Positions 18,524 through 26,585 of a DNA stretch of 62,468 nucleotides are shown here, in pieces; position 1 is the stretch's first letter; each line of letters begins with the position of its first letter. The notes under the pieces are model-generated. The model did not search any database. It was not told the DNA's origin and saw only the letters and a list, made by a program, of their open reading frames with translations. The DNA lies in NCBI RefSeq assembly GCF_014206875.1, contig NZ_JACIJO010000003.1:1365852-1428319 (forward strand), in the 5' to 3' direction. The DNA comes from Algoriphagus iocasae. Its GTDB lineage: Bacteria > Bacteroidota > Bacteroidia > Cytophagales > Cyclobacteriaceae. A program made the translations under genes and the position numbers.

Positions 18524-18931
18524 TTAGTATGTAACTACTGGCTCTAATGTCTTAGCATGAGCAATGTATTTTTCTACTTGAGAAGCTGCAGGAACAGCTC
18601 TGGTCAAGCCTTTTTCTTCCTGAGTCTTAACCAATGCAGCATGTAGATTTTCAGCGTTTCTATTTCTTAATTCCTTAACTGTATCTACTCCAGCAGCTTT
18701 AAGTAATTCAGCGAACTGACTTCCAACTCCGTCAATTCTGAAAAGATCTGCCATATTCACCCAATCCAAAATCTTACCCTCATCTAAACCTGAAGCTTCA
18801 GCAATTGCCTTTCTTCCTGCCTTGGTTGCACCTTTTTCTAATAATCCTTCTACAGAAGTAACACCGGCTGCAGCTAGTTTTTCTTTCATTACCGGACCGA
18901 TACTTTCAATCATTGTGATTGGTTTTGCCAT
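18524..18931 (-). CDS. DUF4332 / helix-hairpin-helix protein
   Basis: 135 residues with two helix-hairpin-helix-like repeats: ITMIESIGPVMKEKLAAAGVT (about 5-25) and LFRIDGVGSQFAELLKAAGVD (about 62-82), the pattern of the DUF4332 family. Such folds normally bind DNA without sequence specificity, or serve as protein contacts. It is a single gene with its own terminator; function unknown. Confidence 0.8.
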   Translation of the reverse strand: MAKPITMIESIGPVMKEKLAAAGVTSVEGLLEKGATKAGRKAIAEASGLDEGKILDWVNMADLFRIDGVGSQFAELLKAAGVDTVKELRNRNAENLHAALVKTQEEKGLTRAVPAASQVEKYIAHAKTLEPVVTY

Positions 18932-19157
18932 AATCGTTTGGATTTAAGTTGTTAAAGTTAAAATCAAAATAAATTCGAATTAGATATTCAAAGCATTTAA
19001 TAATGCCAGAATCTATTCGTAGGCCTAAAATAAAGACAATTTTTATCTTCCAAAATCCATTTTCAATAATTTATCGGAAAATATGGGCTTTGTAAAGTTT
19101 AACTTTTACTTCCCAAATGATCTATCTTTATTGCTTGAATAATAAGAACATCAATCA

Positions 19158-19868
19158 GTGAATTCTAAAATACCCTCTCTCCCGATCCTTTCAATTCTGA
19201 TTCTGCTTTTCAGTGTAAGTTTGAAATCTTATGGTCAAATCGGACCAAATCTTGGCCAGACCGATAGTTGGATGAAATCTGCTGTCGCTGCCATGGAGCG
19301 AAATGATTATGAAAGTGCCAATGGAATTTTCAGGAATTTGATCGACTCCGGACTTCCTCTTCCCGAGGAAATGCCTTATTACTTTGCAGAGACCTTGTTT
19401 CAATTAGGCCAGTATGATAACTCAGCCAATTTTCTGAATAAATACCTGGAGCTTTCCGGCTTTACAGGAAAGCATTACGATGGTGCCAAAGAACTACAGG
19501 AAAAGCTTGAAGGACCACTTCATGCGATTCAAACCTGTCAACTTTGCGATAGAAAAGGATACCGATACAAAGTATGCTTTTCCTGTGACGGCAAAAAGGA
19601 AATCCAGCAGGATTGTGACTATTGTAAAGCCAAAGGCGTGGTAGGCTGTAGCAGATGTGGAGGCACCGGAATGATCACTAAAAAGAACATATTCAATATC
19701 GTGGAATATTTCGAATGTGAACGCTGTAGCGGCAAAGGAAGGCTTACATGCCCTGTTTGCGAAGGTTCGCTAAAAGAAGTAAGTGCTTGTAAAACCTGTG
19801 GAGGAAGCGGAAGATTAGCATCTGAAGTTTTATGCGATCATCAGGCTGAACCTGAGCATACTCATTGA
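19158..19868 (+). CDS. Secreted TPR protein with DnaJ-type cysteine repeats
   Basis: 236 residues starting at GTG 19158 (an in-frame TAA lies five codons upstream and no ATG is available). Signal peptide to about residue 27 (SYGQ). Residues about 35-115 look like TPR helices (AVAAMERNDYESANGIFRNLI, ALFQLGQYDNSANFLNKYLEL-like). Residues about 125-225 contain a run of CxxC pairs of the DnaJ zinc-finger type (CQLCDRKGY, CFSCDGK, CDYCKAKG, CSRCGGTG, CERCSGKG, CPVCEG, CKTCGGSG). A zinc-binding module in an exported protein is notable; partners are unknown. Confidence 0.7.
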   Translation: MNSKIPSLPILSILILLFSVSLKSYGQIGPNLGQTDSWMKSAVAAMERNDYESANGIFRNLIDSGLPLPEEMPYYFAETLFQLGQYDNSANFLNKYLELSGFTGKHYDGAKELQEKLEGPLHAIQTCQLCDRKGYRYKVCFSCDGKKEIQQDCDYCKAKGVVGCSRCGGTGMITKKNIFNIVEYFECERCSGKGRLTCPVCEGSLKEVSACKTCGGSGRLASEVLCDHQAEPEHTH

Positions 19869-20009
19869 TATAGCTTGATTTTATTCAATCTTGAAATGAG
19901 GGCGTTCTTTGTTTTATGGACAGAGGACCGAAGACTGGAGACGGAAGTTTGATGAAATAAAAAAGACACTCTTCAATCTTATCTGTTGAGCTAGAATAAA
20001 AAAGACATA

Positions 20010-20040
20010 AAAAAACCGGCAGGAGCGCCGGTTTTTTTTT
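20010..20040. terminator. Bidirectional terminator between convergent genes
   Basis: AAAACCGGC / GCCGGTTTT arms with a six-base loop, A-run on the left and T9 on the right. It sits at the 3' end of the TPR lipoprotein gene on the minus strand and downstream of the cysteine-repeat gene on the plus strand, so it can end both transcripts. Confidence 0.85.
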
Positions 20041-20641
20041 ATTTACAATATTTGTCAAGTGCATCCTTGGCGCCTGGATATTCCAAGCCATTTGCCAATT
20101 GAAAGTCCTCACAGGAACTCCCAATATTACCCATAGCAACTTTCAACAATCCTCTGTTGTAATAAGCTTGTCCAAATTCCTTATCTCTTTTGATCGCATT
20201 GGCATAAGAGGTCAAAGCCTCTTGAGATTTGCCCATTTGATGCAAAGCTCTGGCCTTTATAAAAGAGGCCATTGCCGGAGCTCCAGGAATCTCCTCTGCT
20301 CTACTCGCATATAAGAGAGCATTGGTATAATTCTTTTCCTTATGGTGAAGATTCGCTAGACTCAAAAGGACTTGAAAATTATTTGGATCAAGTTCCAATG
20401 CCTTTTCGAAATCATTTTTAGCATTTTCAAAATCATTCTGCTCCTCATAAGCACGTCCTCTATTATAGAGCATTCGCACATCATTTGGATTGAATTTCAA
20501 TTTTTCCGAATATTCTGAAACTGCTTTTGCGTAATCTCCGGAATTAAAATACTTATCTCCGGGATTCTGATTTGGTTTCGAACAAGCCCATAACATACTG
20601 GCCATTGCTGCCATCATAAGGACTTGATTTAACTTTTTCAT
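20039..20641 (-). CDS. TPR-repeat lipoprotein
   Basis: 200 residues with a lipoprotein signal (MKKLNQVLMMAAMASMLWAC, lipobox Cys20). At least four TPR units follow: GDKYFNSGDYAKAVSEYSEKL, MLYNRGRAYEEQNDFENAKND, LLSLANLHHKEKNYTNALLYA, and QAYYNRGLLKVAMGNIGSSCE. It is predicted to be a membrane-anchored scaffolding protein. It begins 10 bases after dapD on the same strand and is likely co-transcribed with it, without an obvious functional link. Confidence 0.85.
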   Translation of the reverse strand: MKKLNQVLMMAAMASMLWACSKPNQNPGDKYFNSGDYAKAVSEYSEKLKFNPNDVRMLYNRGRAYEEQNDFENAKNDFEKALELDPNNFQVLLSLANLHHKEKNYTNALLYASRAEEIPGAPAMASFIKARALHQMGKSQEALTSYANAIKRDKEFGQAYYNRGLLKVAMGNIGSSCEDFQLANGLEYPGAKDALDKYCK

Positions 20642-20651
20642 CTTAGTTGGT

Positions 20652-21467
20652 TTAGACTGCTACACTATTATCTCTTAGCGCATCATTCAGTGATGTTTTA
20701 AGGTCAGTAGAAGCTTTTCTTTTCCCTATTATAATCGCACAAGGAACATGGTAAGTTCCCGCTGCAAATTCTTTTGGAAGGGATCCTGGAATAACAACCG
20801 ATCTCTCAGGTACTATTCCTTTGTATTCTACAGGCTCTGATCCGGTCACGTCTATAATTTTTGAACTGGCAGTCAAGGTCACACCTGCTCCGATCACAGC
20901 CTCTTTACAAACTCTAACTCCTTCTACGATGATTGCTCTGGAACCGATAAATGCCCCATCTTCAATAATCACAGGAGCCGCTTGAACTGGTTCCAAAACT
21001 CCTCCAATTCCTACACCACCACTTAAATGTACGTTTTTGCCGATCTGCGCGCATGATCCGACAGTAGCCCAAGTATCAACCATTGTGCCAGCGTCCACAA
21101 AAGCTCCGATATTAACATAACTTGGCATCATAACCACTCCACTCGCCAAATATGCGCCATATCTTGCCACAGCATGAGGAACAACTCGGACACCCTGCTT
21201 CGCATAATTGGTTTTCAAAGCCATCTTATCATGGAATTCAAAAGGACCAACTTCGATGGTCTGCATCTTTTGGATTGGGAAATAAAGAATCACCGCCTTC
21301 TTAACCCAGTCATTTACTTTCCAGCTTCCATCTTCTAAAGGCTCAGCTACTCTCAATTGACCGGTATCCAGGTCATCAATGACAGTTTTGATTGCCAACT
21401 GTGTTTCTTTTTCTTTTAAAAGTTCTCGGTTATCCCAAGCATTTTCGATGATGGTCTTTAGTTCCAT
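20652..21467 (-). CDS. dapD: 2,3,4,5-tetrahydropyridine-2,6-dicarboxylate N-succinyltransferase
   Basis: 271 residues, standard length. Left-handed beta-helix hexapeptide region from about 105 to 230 with VVMMPSYVNIGAFVDAGTMVDTWATVGSCAQIGKNVHLSGG, then GVLEP.QAAPVIIEDGAFIGSRAIIVEGV, all diagnostic of DapD. It adds a succinyl group in the lysine/diaminopimelate pathway, so this organism probably uses the succinylase branch for peptidoglycan precursor synthesis. Divergent from the glycosyltransferase gene, 20 bases apart. Confidence 0.96.
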   Translation of the reverse strand: MELKTIIENAWDNRELLKEKETQLAIKTVIDDLDTGQLRVAEPLEDGSWKVNDWVKKAVILYFPIQKMQTIEVGPFEFHDKMALKTNYAKQGVRVVPHAVARYGAYLASGVVMMPSYVNIGAFVDAGTMVDTWATVGSCAQIGKNVHLSGGVGIGGVLEPVQAAPVIIEDGAFIGSRAIIVEGVRVCKEAVIGAGVTLTASSKIIDVTGSEPVEYKGIVPERSVVIPGSLPKEFAAGTYHVPCAIIIGKRKASTDLKTSLNDALRDNSVAV

Positions 21468-21487
21468 TATTTTAATTAGTTTCGTTT

Positions 21488-22612
21488 ATGGGTCAAAATC
21501 AAGCTTCCAAAATCCCAATTTTAATTGCATCCAGCCTGAAGCCGCTCAAAGATACAAGAGCTTGGGAAAAGCTTGGCATTTCACTGCGTGAAACAAATAG
21601 ATACGATCTAAACATCATAGGATTTTCTAAGAAAAAGCCGGAAAATCAAGATGGATTTAAGTGTTACCCTTCCATTAATGGCAAATCTTCAAAAAGAGAA
21701 AGACTTCTTTCACAAATTAGATTTTTAAAAACACTCCTACAGGTTCGGCCAAAAATCCTGATCTGTTGCACCTATGAATACCTAAAAATCGCCTCTTTTT
21801 TCAAGCATATTCTAGGTTTCCGATTGATCTATGATGTGCAGGAAAACTACCTCGCTAACCTGGAATTAAACCCAAGTCTATCCACTTTCCAAAAGGCAAA
21901 AGCAAGGCAAATCATCCGAAAATCCGAATCAGTTAAAGGGATTGATTTTTACTTGTTGGCTGAAGAATGCTATGCTAAAGAGATGCCTGAGAAGAAACCG
22001 AATCTCATCCTGGAAAATAAATTTTCAGGAAAGATTGTCCCGAAAAACCCATTCGATTACCTTGATAAAAAGGCCTTTCATTTTTTGATTTCCGGAACCA
22101 TCACTCCAGCTTTTGGAACCTTGGAAGGGATCCGTTTTTTCAATTCCATTTCAAAAAAATATCCGGAATCCACCCTTCAAATCATCGGACATGTTCCTTT
22201 AAAAAGCTTCCAAAAAACCATAGAAATTGAAGCCGAAAAACACTCTGGAATAAGCCTGAAAATTGACTCAAATCCCATCGATCATCAATTGATTTTAGAT
22301 GAAATTCTGAAGGCTGATTTTACACTTTTACCTTATCAAAACCATCCGGCAATTCAAGGTAAAATGCCCACCAAACTTTTTGAATCACTAGCGCTGGGAA
22401 CTCCAGTTTTGGTTTCCAAAAATGAGAAATGGGAATCTTTTCTTGCCCAATACACGGCCGGATTTGGAATAGATTTCCATTCGGCTGAAGATGCTATTTC
22501 TTCATTTGAACAGAACATTCAACAGCAATTTTTTACAAAATCACCAGGTCAGGAAATTCTTTGGAGCTCCCAGGAAGAATCATTTCTGCAACTCATTTCC
22601 TCCTTTCTTTAA
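21488..22612 (+). CDS. Glycosyltransferase, GT4-like
   Basis: 374 residues, cytosolic. Two Rossmann-like halves: the N-terminal half has KILICCTYEYLKIA and FRLIYDVQENY, and the C-terminal half has FHFLISGTITPAFGTLEGIRFF, LQIIGHVP and the nucleotide-sugar region ADFTLLPYQNHPAIQGKMPTKLFESLALGTPVL. The last part matches the E-x7-E region of family 4 glycosyltransferases. It is isolated, so the acceptor (envelope glycan or protein) cannot be inferred. Confidence 0.75.
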   Translation: MGQNQASKIPILIASSLKPLKDTRAWEKLGISLRETNRYDLNIIGFSKKKPENQDGFKCYPSINGKSSKRERLLSQIRFLKTLLQVRPKILICCTYEYLKIASFFKHILGFRLIYDVQENYLANLELNPSLSTFQKAKARQIIRKSESVKGIDFYLLAEECYAKEMPEKKPNLILENKFSGKIVPKNPFDYLDKKAFHFLISGTITPAFGTLEGIRFFNSISKKYPESTLQIIGHVPLKSFQKTIEIEAEKHSGISLKIDSNPIDHQLILDEILKADFTLLPYQNHPAIQGKMPTKLFESLALGTPVLVSKNEKWESFLAQYTAGFGIDFHSAEDAISSFEQNIQQQFFTKSPGQEILWSSQEESFLQLISSFL

Positions 22613-22622
22613 GAATTAGCTC

Positions 22623-22650
22623 TTGTGGATATCCACAAAAGTTATCCACC
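22623..22650. other. Cluster of DnaA-box-like sequences
   Basis: TTGTGGATATCCACAA is a perfect 16-base palindrome holding two head-to-head ATATCCACA sequences (one mismatch from TTATCCACA), and TTATCCACC follows four bases later. An AT-rich stretch begins about 100 bases on. This could be a DnaA-binding site or simply the terminator region of the glycosyltransferase gene. The rest of the 320-base gap (22613-22932) holds the two MntR-type boxes listed separately. Confidence 0.35.
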
Positions 22651-22802
22651 CATTCCCTATTTTTTACACTCATTTTCGGCAAACGGAAACTCCCATTCAT
22701 TTTCAATTTTCTCATAAATCCTCTTCCAAAAAGCGGATTTCCAATTCCTATTTAATTGTCATTCAATTTATTAGTATTTTATTTATCAGAGACTAATTTT
22801 TA

Positions 22803-22820
22803 TTTTAGATATGTCTAAAA
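22803..22820. promoter_or_regulatory. MntR/DtxR-type operator 1
   Basis: TTTTAGATATGTCTAAAA is an inverted repeat with one central mismatch. It closely matches the second box 59 bases downstream and the general MntR/DtxR operator form (TTTAGG..CCTAAA-like). It lies 113 bases before the start of the DtxR-family gene. Confidence 0.7.
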
Positions 22821-22878
22821 TCGAAATAACATTCGAAATCGACTTATCAACAGCCGATTTAGGTATTATCAATATTTT

Positions 22879-22896
22879 ATTTAGATATATCTAAAT
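22879..22896. promoter_or_regulatory. MntR/DtxR-type operator 2, near the promoter
   Basis: ATTTAGATATATCTAAAT is a perfect 18-base palindrome 37 bases before the ATG of the DtxR-family gene, where it would overlap the promoter. With box 1 it suggests that metal-bound regulator represses the whole regulator-transporter operon. The inference of autoregulation comes from position and family knowledge. Confidence 0.8.
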
Positions 22897-22932
22897 ATAT
22901 TTTTACCTTTATCACAATTAATTTGGATCACT

Positions 22933-23595
22933 ATGAATATGACCACCGCCGAGGAGAATTACCTCAAAGCCATCTATCACCTATCTGAGGGAGGAACCAA
23001 AAGTGTTTCTACAAATGATGTCGCTGCAGAGATGAAAACTAAACCTGCATCCGTCAGCGATATGCTCAGAAAACTTGGAGACAAAGAGGTGATCGAATAC
23101 AGGAAATATTATGGTGTAAACATCACCGAAGAAGGGAAGAAACGTGCACTTCAGACGATCCGGAAACACAGGCTCTGGGAAGTATTTTTGGTGGACAAAT
23201 TACAGTTCGCCTGGGACGAGGTTCATGAGGTTGCCGAGGAACTGGAACACATCCAATCTCCCCTACTCATTCAGCGATTAGACGCTTATCTTAACTATCC
23301 AAAATTCGACCCTCATGGAGATCCCATTCCTGATGAATTTGGGGATGTGAGAGCAAGACCGAGAGTGGCTTTAAATGAAATGGAAATTGACCAGACTGGT
23401 CAGATCGTCGCAGTAAAAGATAGCTCCGCTGCCTTCCTCAGATACCTCGATAAAGTCGGTGCATACATCGGTGCAAGAATCAAAGTTTTGGACAAAGTGG
23501 AGTTTGATGGTTCACTGGAAATTCTCGTGGATCAGAAAAAAACGCTCTTTATGTCCAAGGATGTTGCAGCAAATATTCTCGTCATTCAGTCATGA
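22933..23595 (+). CDS. mntR: DtxR/MntR-family metal-dependent regulator
   Basis: 220 residues. N-terminal winged helix (TTAEENYLKAIYHLSEGG..VSTNDVAAEM.TKPASVSDMLRKL). The metal-binding and dimerisation domain includes RKHRLWEVFLVDKLQFAWDEVHEVAEELEHI, with the Glu and His ligands of the DtxR family. A C-terminal FeoA/SH3-like domain spans about 145-220. It is followed with an ATGA overlap by an Mn/Zn-type binding-protein gene and preceded by two palindromic operators, so it probably senses Mn2+ or Fe2+ and represses the operon. Confidence 0.88.
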   Translation: MNMTTAEENYLKAIYHLSEGGTKSVSTNDVAAEMKTKPASVSDMLRKLGDKEVIEYRKYYGVNITEEGKKRALQTIRKHRLWEVFLVDKLQFAWDEVHEVAEELEHIQSPLLIQRLDAYLNYPKFDPHGDPIPDEFGDVRARPRVALNEMEIDQTGQIVAVKDSSAAFLRYLDKVGAYIGARIKVLDKVEFDGSLEILVDQKKTLFMSKDVAANILVIQS

Positions 23596-24506
23596 GAAAA
23601 ACAATAGTCCTCTTACTCCTATTCACCTGTCTTTTCTCTTGCAAAAGAGAAGACAAAACCCTTCGGGAAAAACCACTGATCGTGGCCACCACCAGCATCC
23701 TTGCGGATGGGGTCAGAAATTTGGTCGGAGACCTGGCAGAAGTAAAAGCCTTGATGCCTGCAGGAGTAGATCCACATTTATACAAAGCCTCCGTCAGAGA
23801 TCTTGACCTTCTTCAGGAAGGTGATATTGTAATCTACCATGGTTTGTTTTTGGAAGGTAAAATGACGGAGATTTTCGAGAAACTCGCCTATAGTCAAAAC
23901 CTGATCAATGCAGCCGATGAACTCCCACAAAATTTACTTTTAAGATCCGGTCCAGAGGCTCACAGCGTAGATCCACATATCTGGTTTGATGTTAAACTTT
24001 GGTCTTTGGCCCTGCAACATGTCTCAAAGGAGTTGATCCTTTGGAAGCCGGAATGGAAAGAGAAAATAGAGGCAAATACAGATGTTTATCTCAAAAAACT
24101 GAGCGCCCTAGACAAGGAAATCCAAAGCAAAGTTGATCTTTTAAAAAGCAGCAATCAGGCTCTGATTACCGCCCACGATGCATTTGCCTACTTTGGAAAA
24201 TCCTATGATCTGGAAGTAAAAGGACTACAAGGTCTATCCACTCTCAGTGAACCTGGATTAAGAGATTTGACAGGTCTGATTCAATTTATAGTAGATAGAA
24301 ATATACATGCAGTTTTTGCGGAGCAAACCATTTCACCCAAAGCAATAGAAGCTGTGGTTGCCGGTTGCGCGAATCAAAACCATCAAATCATTATGGCAGG
24401 ACCATTATTCACAGACAGCCTTGATGCTGCCGACACTCCTGCCGGAACTTATATAGGAATGGTAGAAACCAATCTTCAAACCATCTTTAAAAGCCTGAAC
24501 CCATGA
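23592..24506 (+). CDS. Metal ABC transporter substrate-binding lipoprotein
   Basis: 304 residues. Lipoprotein signal MRKTIVLLLLFTCLFSC with Cys17. Cluster A-I (ZnuA/TroA/MntA) binding-protein motifs: KALMPAGVDPHLYKAS (metal His), EAHSVDPHIWFDVKLW (second His), FAEQTISPKAIEAV (Glu) and the final Asp in the SLDAADTPAGTYIGM segment. No His-rich loop is present, which favours Mn2+/Fe2+ over Zn2+, though this is not decisive. Start and stop overlap the neighbours by four bases (ATGA), indicating a tight operon. Confidence 0.9.
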   Translation: MRKTIVLLLLFTCLFSCKREDKTLREKPLIVATTSILADGVRNLVGDLAEVKALMPAGVDPHLYKASVRDLDLLQEGDIVIYHGLFLEGKMTEIFEKLAYSQNLINAADELPQNLLLRSGPEAHSVDPHIWFDVKLWSLALQHVSKELILWKPEWKEKIEANTDVYLKKLSALDKEIQSKVDLLKSSNQALITAHDAFAYFGKSYDLEVKGLQGLSTLSEPGLRDLTGLIQFIVDRNIHAVFAEQTISPKAIEAVVAGCANQNHQIIMAGPLFTDSLDAADTPAGTYIGMVETNLQTIFKSLNP

Positions 24507-25291
24507 TCACACAAGTAGATAATCCAATTCTCGAAATCCACGATTTAATCGTCAGCTACGATCAAAGCCCAGTGCTTTGGAATGTAGATTTTAGTATTCC
24601 CTCAGGAAAACTGATCGGGATTTTAGGTCCCAATGGAGCGGGTAAATCCACACTTACCAAAGCGATTATGGGCCTAGTCACTCCTAGCAGCGGTTATGTC
24701 AAAGTATTTGATAAAACGCTGGAAGAGGTTCGCTCCAAAATCAGTTACGTTCCCCAAAGGGAATCTGTGGACTGGAATTTCCCTGCTTCTGTTCTCGATG
24801 TGGTCATGATGGGCACCTATGGAAAGCTGGGACTTTTCAAAAGACCCGGTAAAAAGGAAAAAGACATTGCATTGAGTTGCCTGGATCAGGTAGGCATGAT
24901 GTCTTTTGTGAATAGACAAATTTCGGAGCTTTCTGGAGGGCAACAGCAGCGGGTATTTATCGCGAGAGCATTAGCTCAGGAAGCAGATTTGTACTTGATG
25001 GATGAACCCTTTGCCGGAGTGGACATGTCTACAGAAACAGCCATTTTTCATTTGTTGAAAGAAATGACAGCCAAAGGCAAATCCGTCATAGTTGTGCACC
25101 ATGACATCCATTCAGCCATGAATTATTTCGATTGGATCATTATGCTCAACATGCACTTGGTTGCCTCAGGCCCAAATGATCAGGTGATGTCTGAGGAAAT
25201 GCTTCGCAAAACCTATGGTGGCAAACTCAACCTACTTACTAAAGTCACTGACCTGATCAAGCAAAAAGACTTCAATCCATTAAAAAGCTAA
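24503..25291 (+). CDS. Metal ABC transporter ATP-binding protein
   Basis: 262 residues. Walker A GILGPNGAGKSTLTKAI, Q-loop SYVPQRESVDWNFP, signature ELSGGQQQRVFIARAL, Walker B LYLMDEPFAGVD and H-loop VVHHDIHS. The VDWNFP segment after the Q-loop is typical of Mn/Zn (MntB/ZnuC/TroB) ATPases. It powers the two permeases downstream and ends one base before the next gene. Confidence 0.95.
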   Translation: MITQVDNPILEIHDLIVSYDQSPVLWNVDFSIPSGKLIGILGPNGAGKSTLTKAIMGLVTPSSGYVKVFDKTLEEVRSKISYVPQRESVDWNFPASVLDVVMMGTYGKLGLFKRPGKKEKDIALSCLDQVGMMSFVNRQISELSGGQQQRVFIARALAQEADLYLMDEPFAGVDMSTETAIFHLLKEMTAKGKSVIVVHHDIHSAMNYFDWIIMLNMHLVASGPNDQVMSEEMLRKTYGGKLNLLTKVTDLIKQKDFNPLKS

Positions 25292-25292
25292 C

Positions 25293-26585
25293 ATGGAAGA
25301 TTTCCTTTACTTCTTTACGTTTCAGGACAGCTCCATTGTTTTTGTGGTGATAGGAATCACTTTGCTTGGTTTAGGATCTGCTTATGTAGGCACCTATAGC
25401 TTTCTGGACAAAAAAGCACTTTTGGGAGATGCTATTTCCCATGCAGTACTTCCGGGCATCTGTCTCGGTTTTATTTTGGCTGGGGAGAAAAACCCGATTT
25501 ATATAGTCAGCGGGGCATTTGCATCTGGCGCTCTGGCAACTTTTCTGACTTCCTGGATTCGGAGCAACACCAAACTCAGCGAGGATGCCATCATCGCCTC
25601 TATCCTATCCATCTTTTTCGGCTTTGGAGTAGTACTGCTCACCGTGATCCAAAAATCCGGAAATCCGGAAATGGCCGGACTCAATCAATTCATCTTCGGA
25701 AATGCTATCGCCATTCTGGAAGAAGACTTGATCATCTATGGTGGCTTGGCATTATTAATCATCATCACGCTGACCTTATTTCAAAAGGAATTTAGCCTGC
25801 TCGTATTTAACTCAGATTACGGTAAAGCGATAGGTTATCCAATGGGGCTTATCAGACTACTATTTAATGTCTTGATGATATTGGCAGTGGTAATCGGAAT
25901 TCAGGCAATTGGAGTTGTTTTGATGGCTGCATTGCTGATCACGCCTGGAGCAGCAGCCAGATTTTGGACCGATAGACTTGGAAAGCTTTTGATTATCGCT
26001 GGATTGTTTTCAGTGATTTCCGGGATAATGGGAACCTATATTTCCTTTATTTTACCACAAATGCCAACAGGTCCTTGGGTGGTAGTTTGCCTATCTTTTC
26101 TTGCATTGTTCTCCTTCCTTTTTGCTCCGAAAAAAGGTGTGCTTTCCAGAACTATTTCCAGACAAAGATACCTCAACAAAACCCATCGGGACCACTTATT
26201 GAAAGCCATTCACCATGGACTGGAGCAAGGCAAGAAATACCTTACTATAGAAGAAATCTATGAGAGCTTCCCTTACCAAAAATCAAAAACAAGGAAGTCA
26301 ATCGATAATTTAATTCGATCAGGATTAATCACTAAAAATCAGAATCTTATCATCCCAACAGAAGAAGGTAAATCTGAAGCAAAACGAATTGTGAGATTGC
26401 ATAGACTTTGGGAATTGTACCTTAATGAGTACATGAATATCGCTCCAGATCATGTGCATGATACAGCCGAAAAACTCGAACATATCCTGACTCCGGAAAT
26501 GGAAGCCTTACTGGAGAAAAGATTGAATTTTCCTAAACTCGATCCCCATCAAGAAAACATCCCAAGAGACTATGATGACCTTTGA
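25293..26585 (+). CDS. Metal ABC permease fused to a DtxR-like domain
   Basis: 430 residues. Residues about 1-280 form an ABC-3 family permease with about eight membrane helices (ALLGDAISHAVLPGICLGF, MAALLITPGAAARFW). Residues about 295-430 are soluble: a winged-helix-like part (LTIEEIYESFPYQKSKTRKSIDNLIRSGLI) followed by RLHRLWELYLNEYMNIAPDHVHDTAEKLEHIL..LNFPKLDPH, closely parallel to the dimerisation and metal-binding domain of the regulator at the head of the same operon. The tail may sense cytosolic metal and gate transport. Overlaps the next gene by 14 bases. Confidence 0.9.
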   Translation: MEDFLYFFTFQDSSIVFVVIGITLLGLGSAYVGTYSFLDKKALLGDAISHAVLPGICLGFILAGEKNPIYIVSGAFASGALATFLTSWIRSNTKLSEDAIIASILSIFFGFGVVLLTVIQKSGNPEMAGLNQFIFGNAIAILEEDLIIYGGLALLIIITLTLFQKEFSLLVFNSDYGKAIGYPMGLIRLLFNVLMILAVVIGIQAIGVVLMAALLITPGAAARFWTDRLGKLLIIAGLFSVISGIMGTYISFILPQMPTGPWVVVCLSFLALFSFLFAPKKGVLSRTISRQRYLNKTHRDHLLKAIHHGLEQGKKYLTIEEIYESFPYQKSKTRKSIDNLIRSGLITKNQNLIIPTEEGKSEAKRIVRLHRLWELYLNEYMNIAPDHVHDTAEKLEHILTPEMEALLEKRLNFPKLDPHQENIPRDYDDL

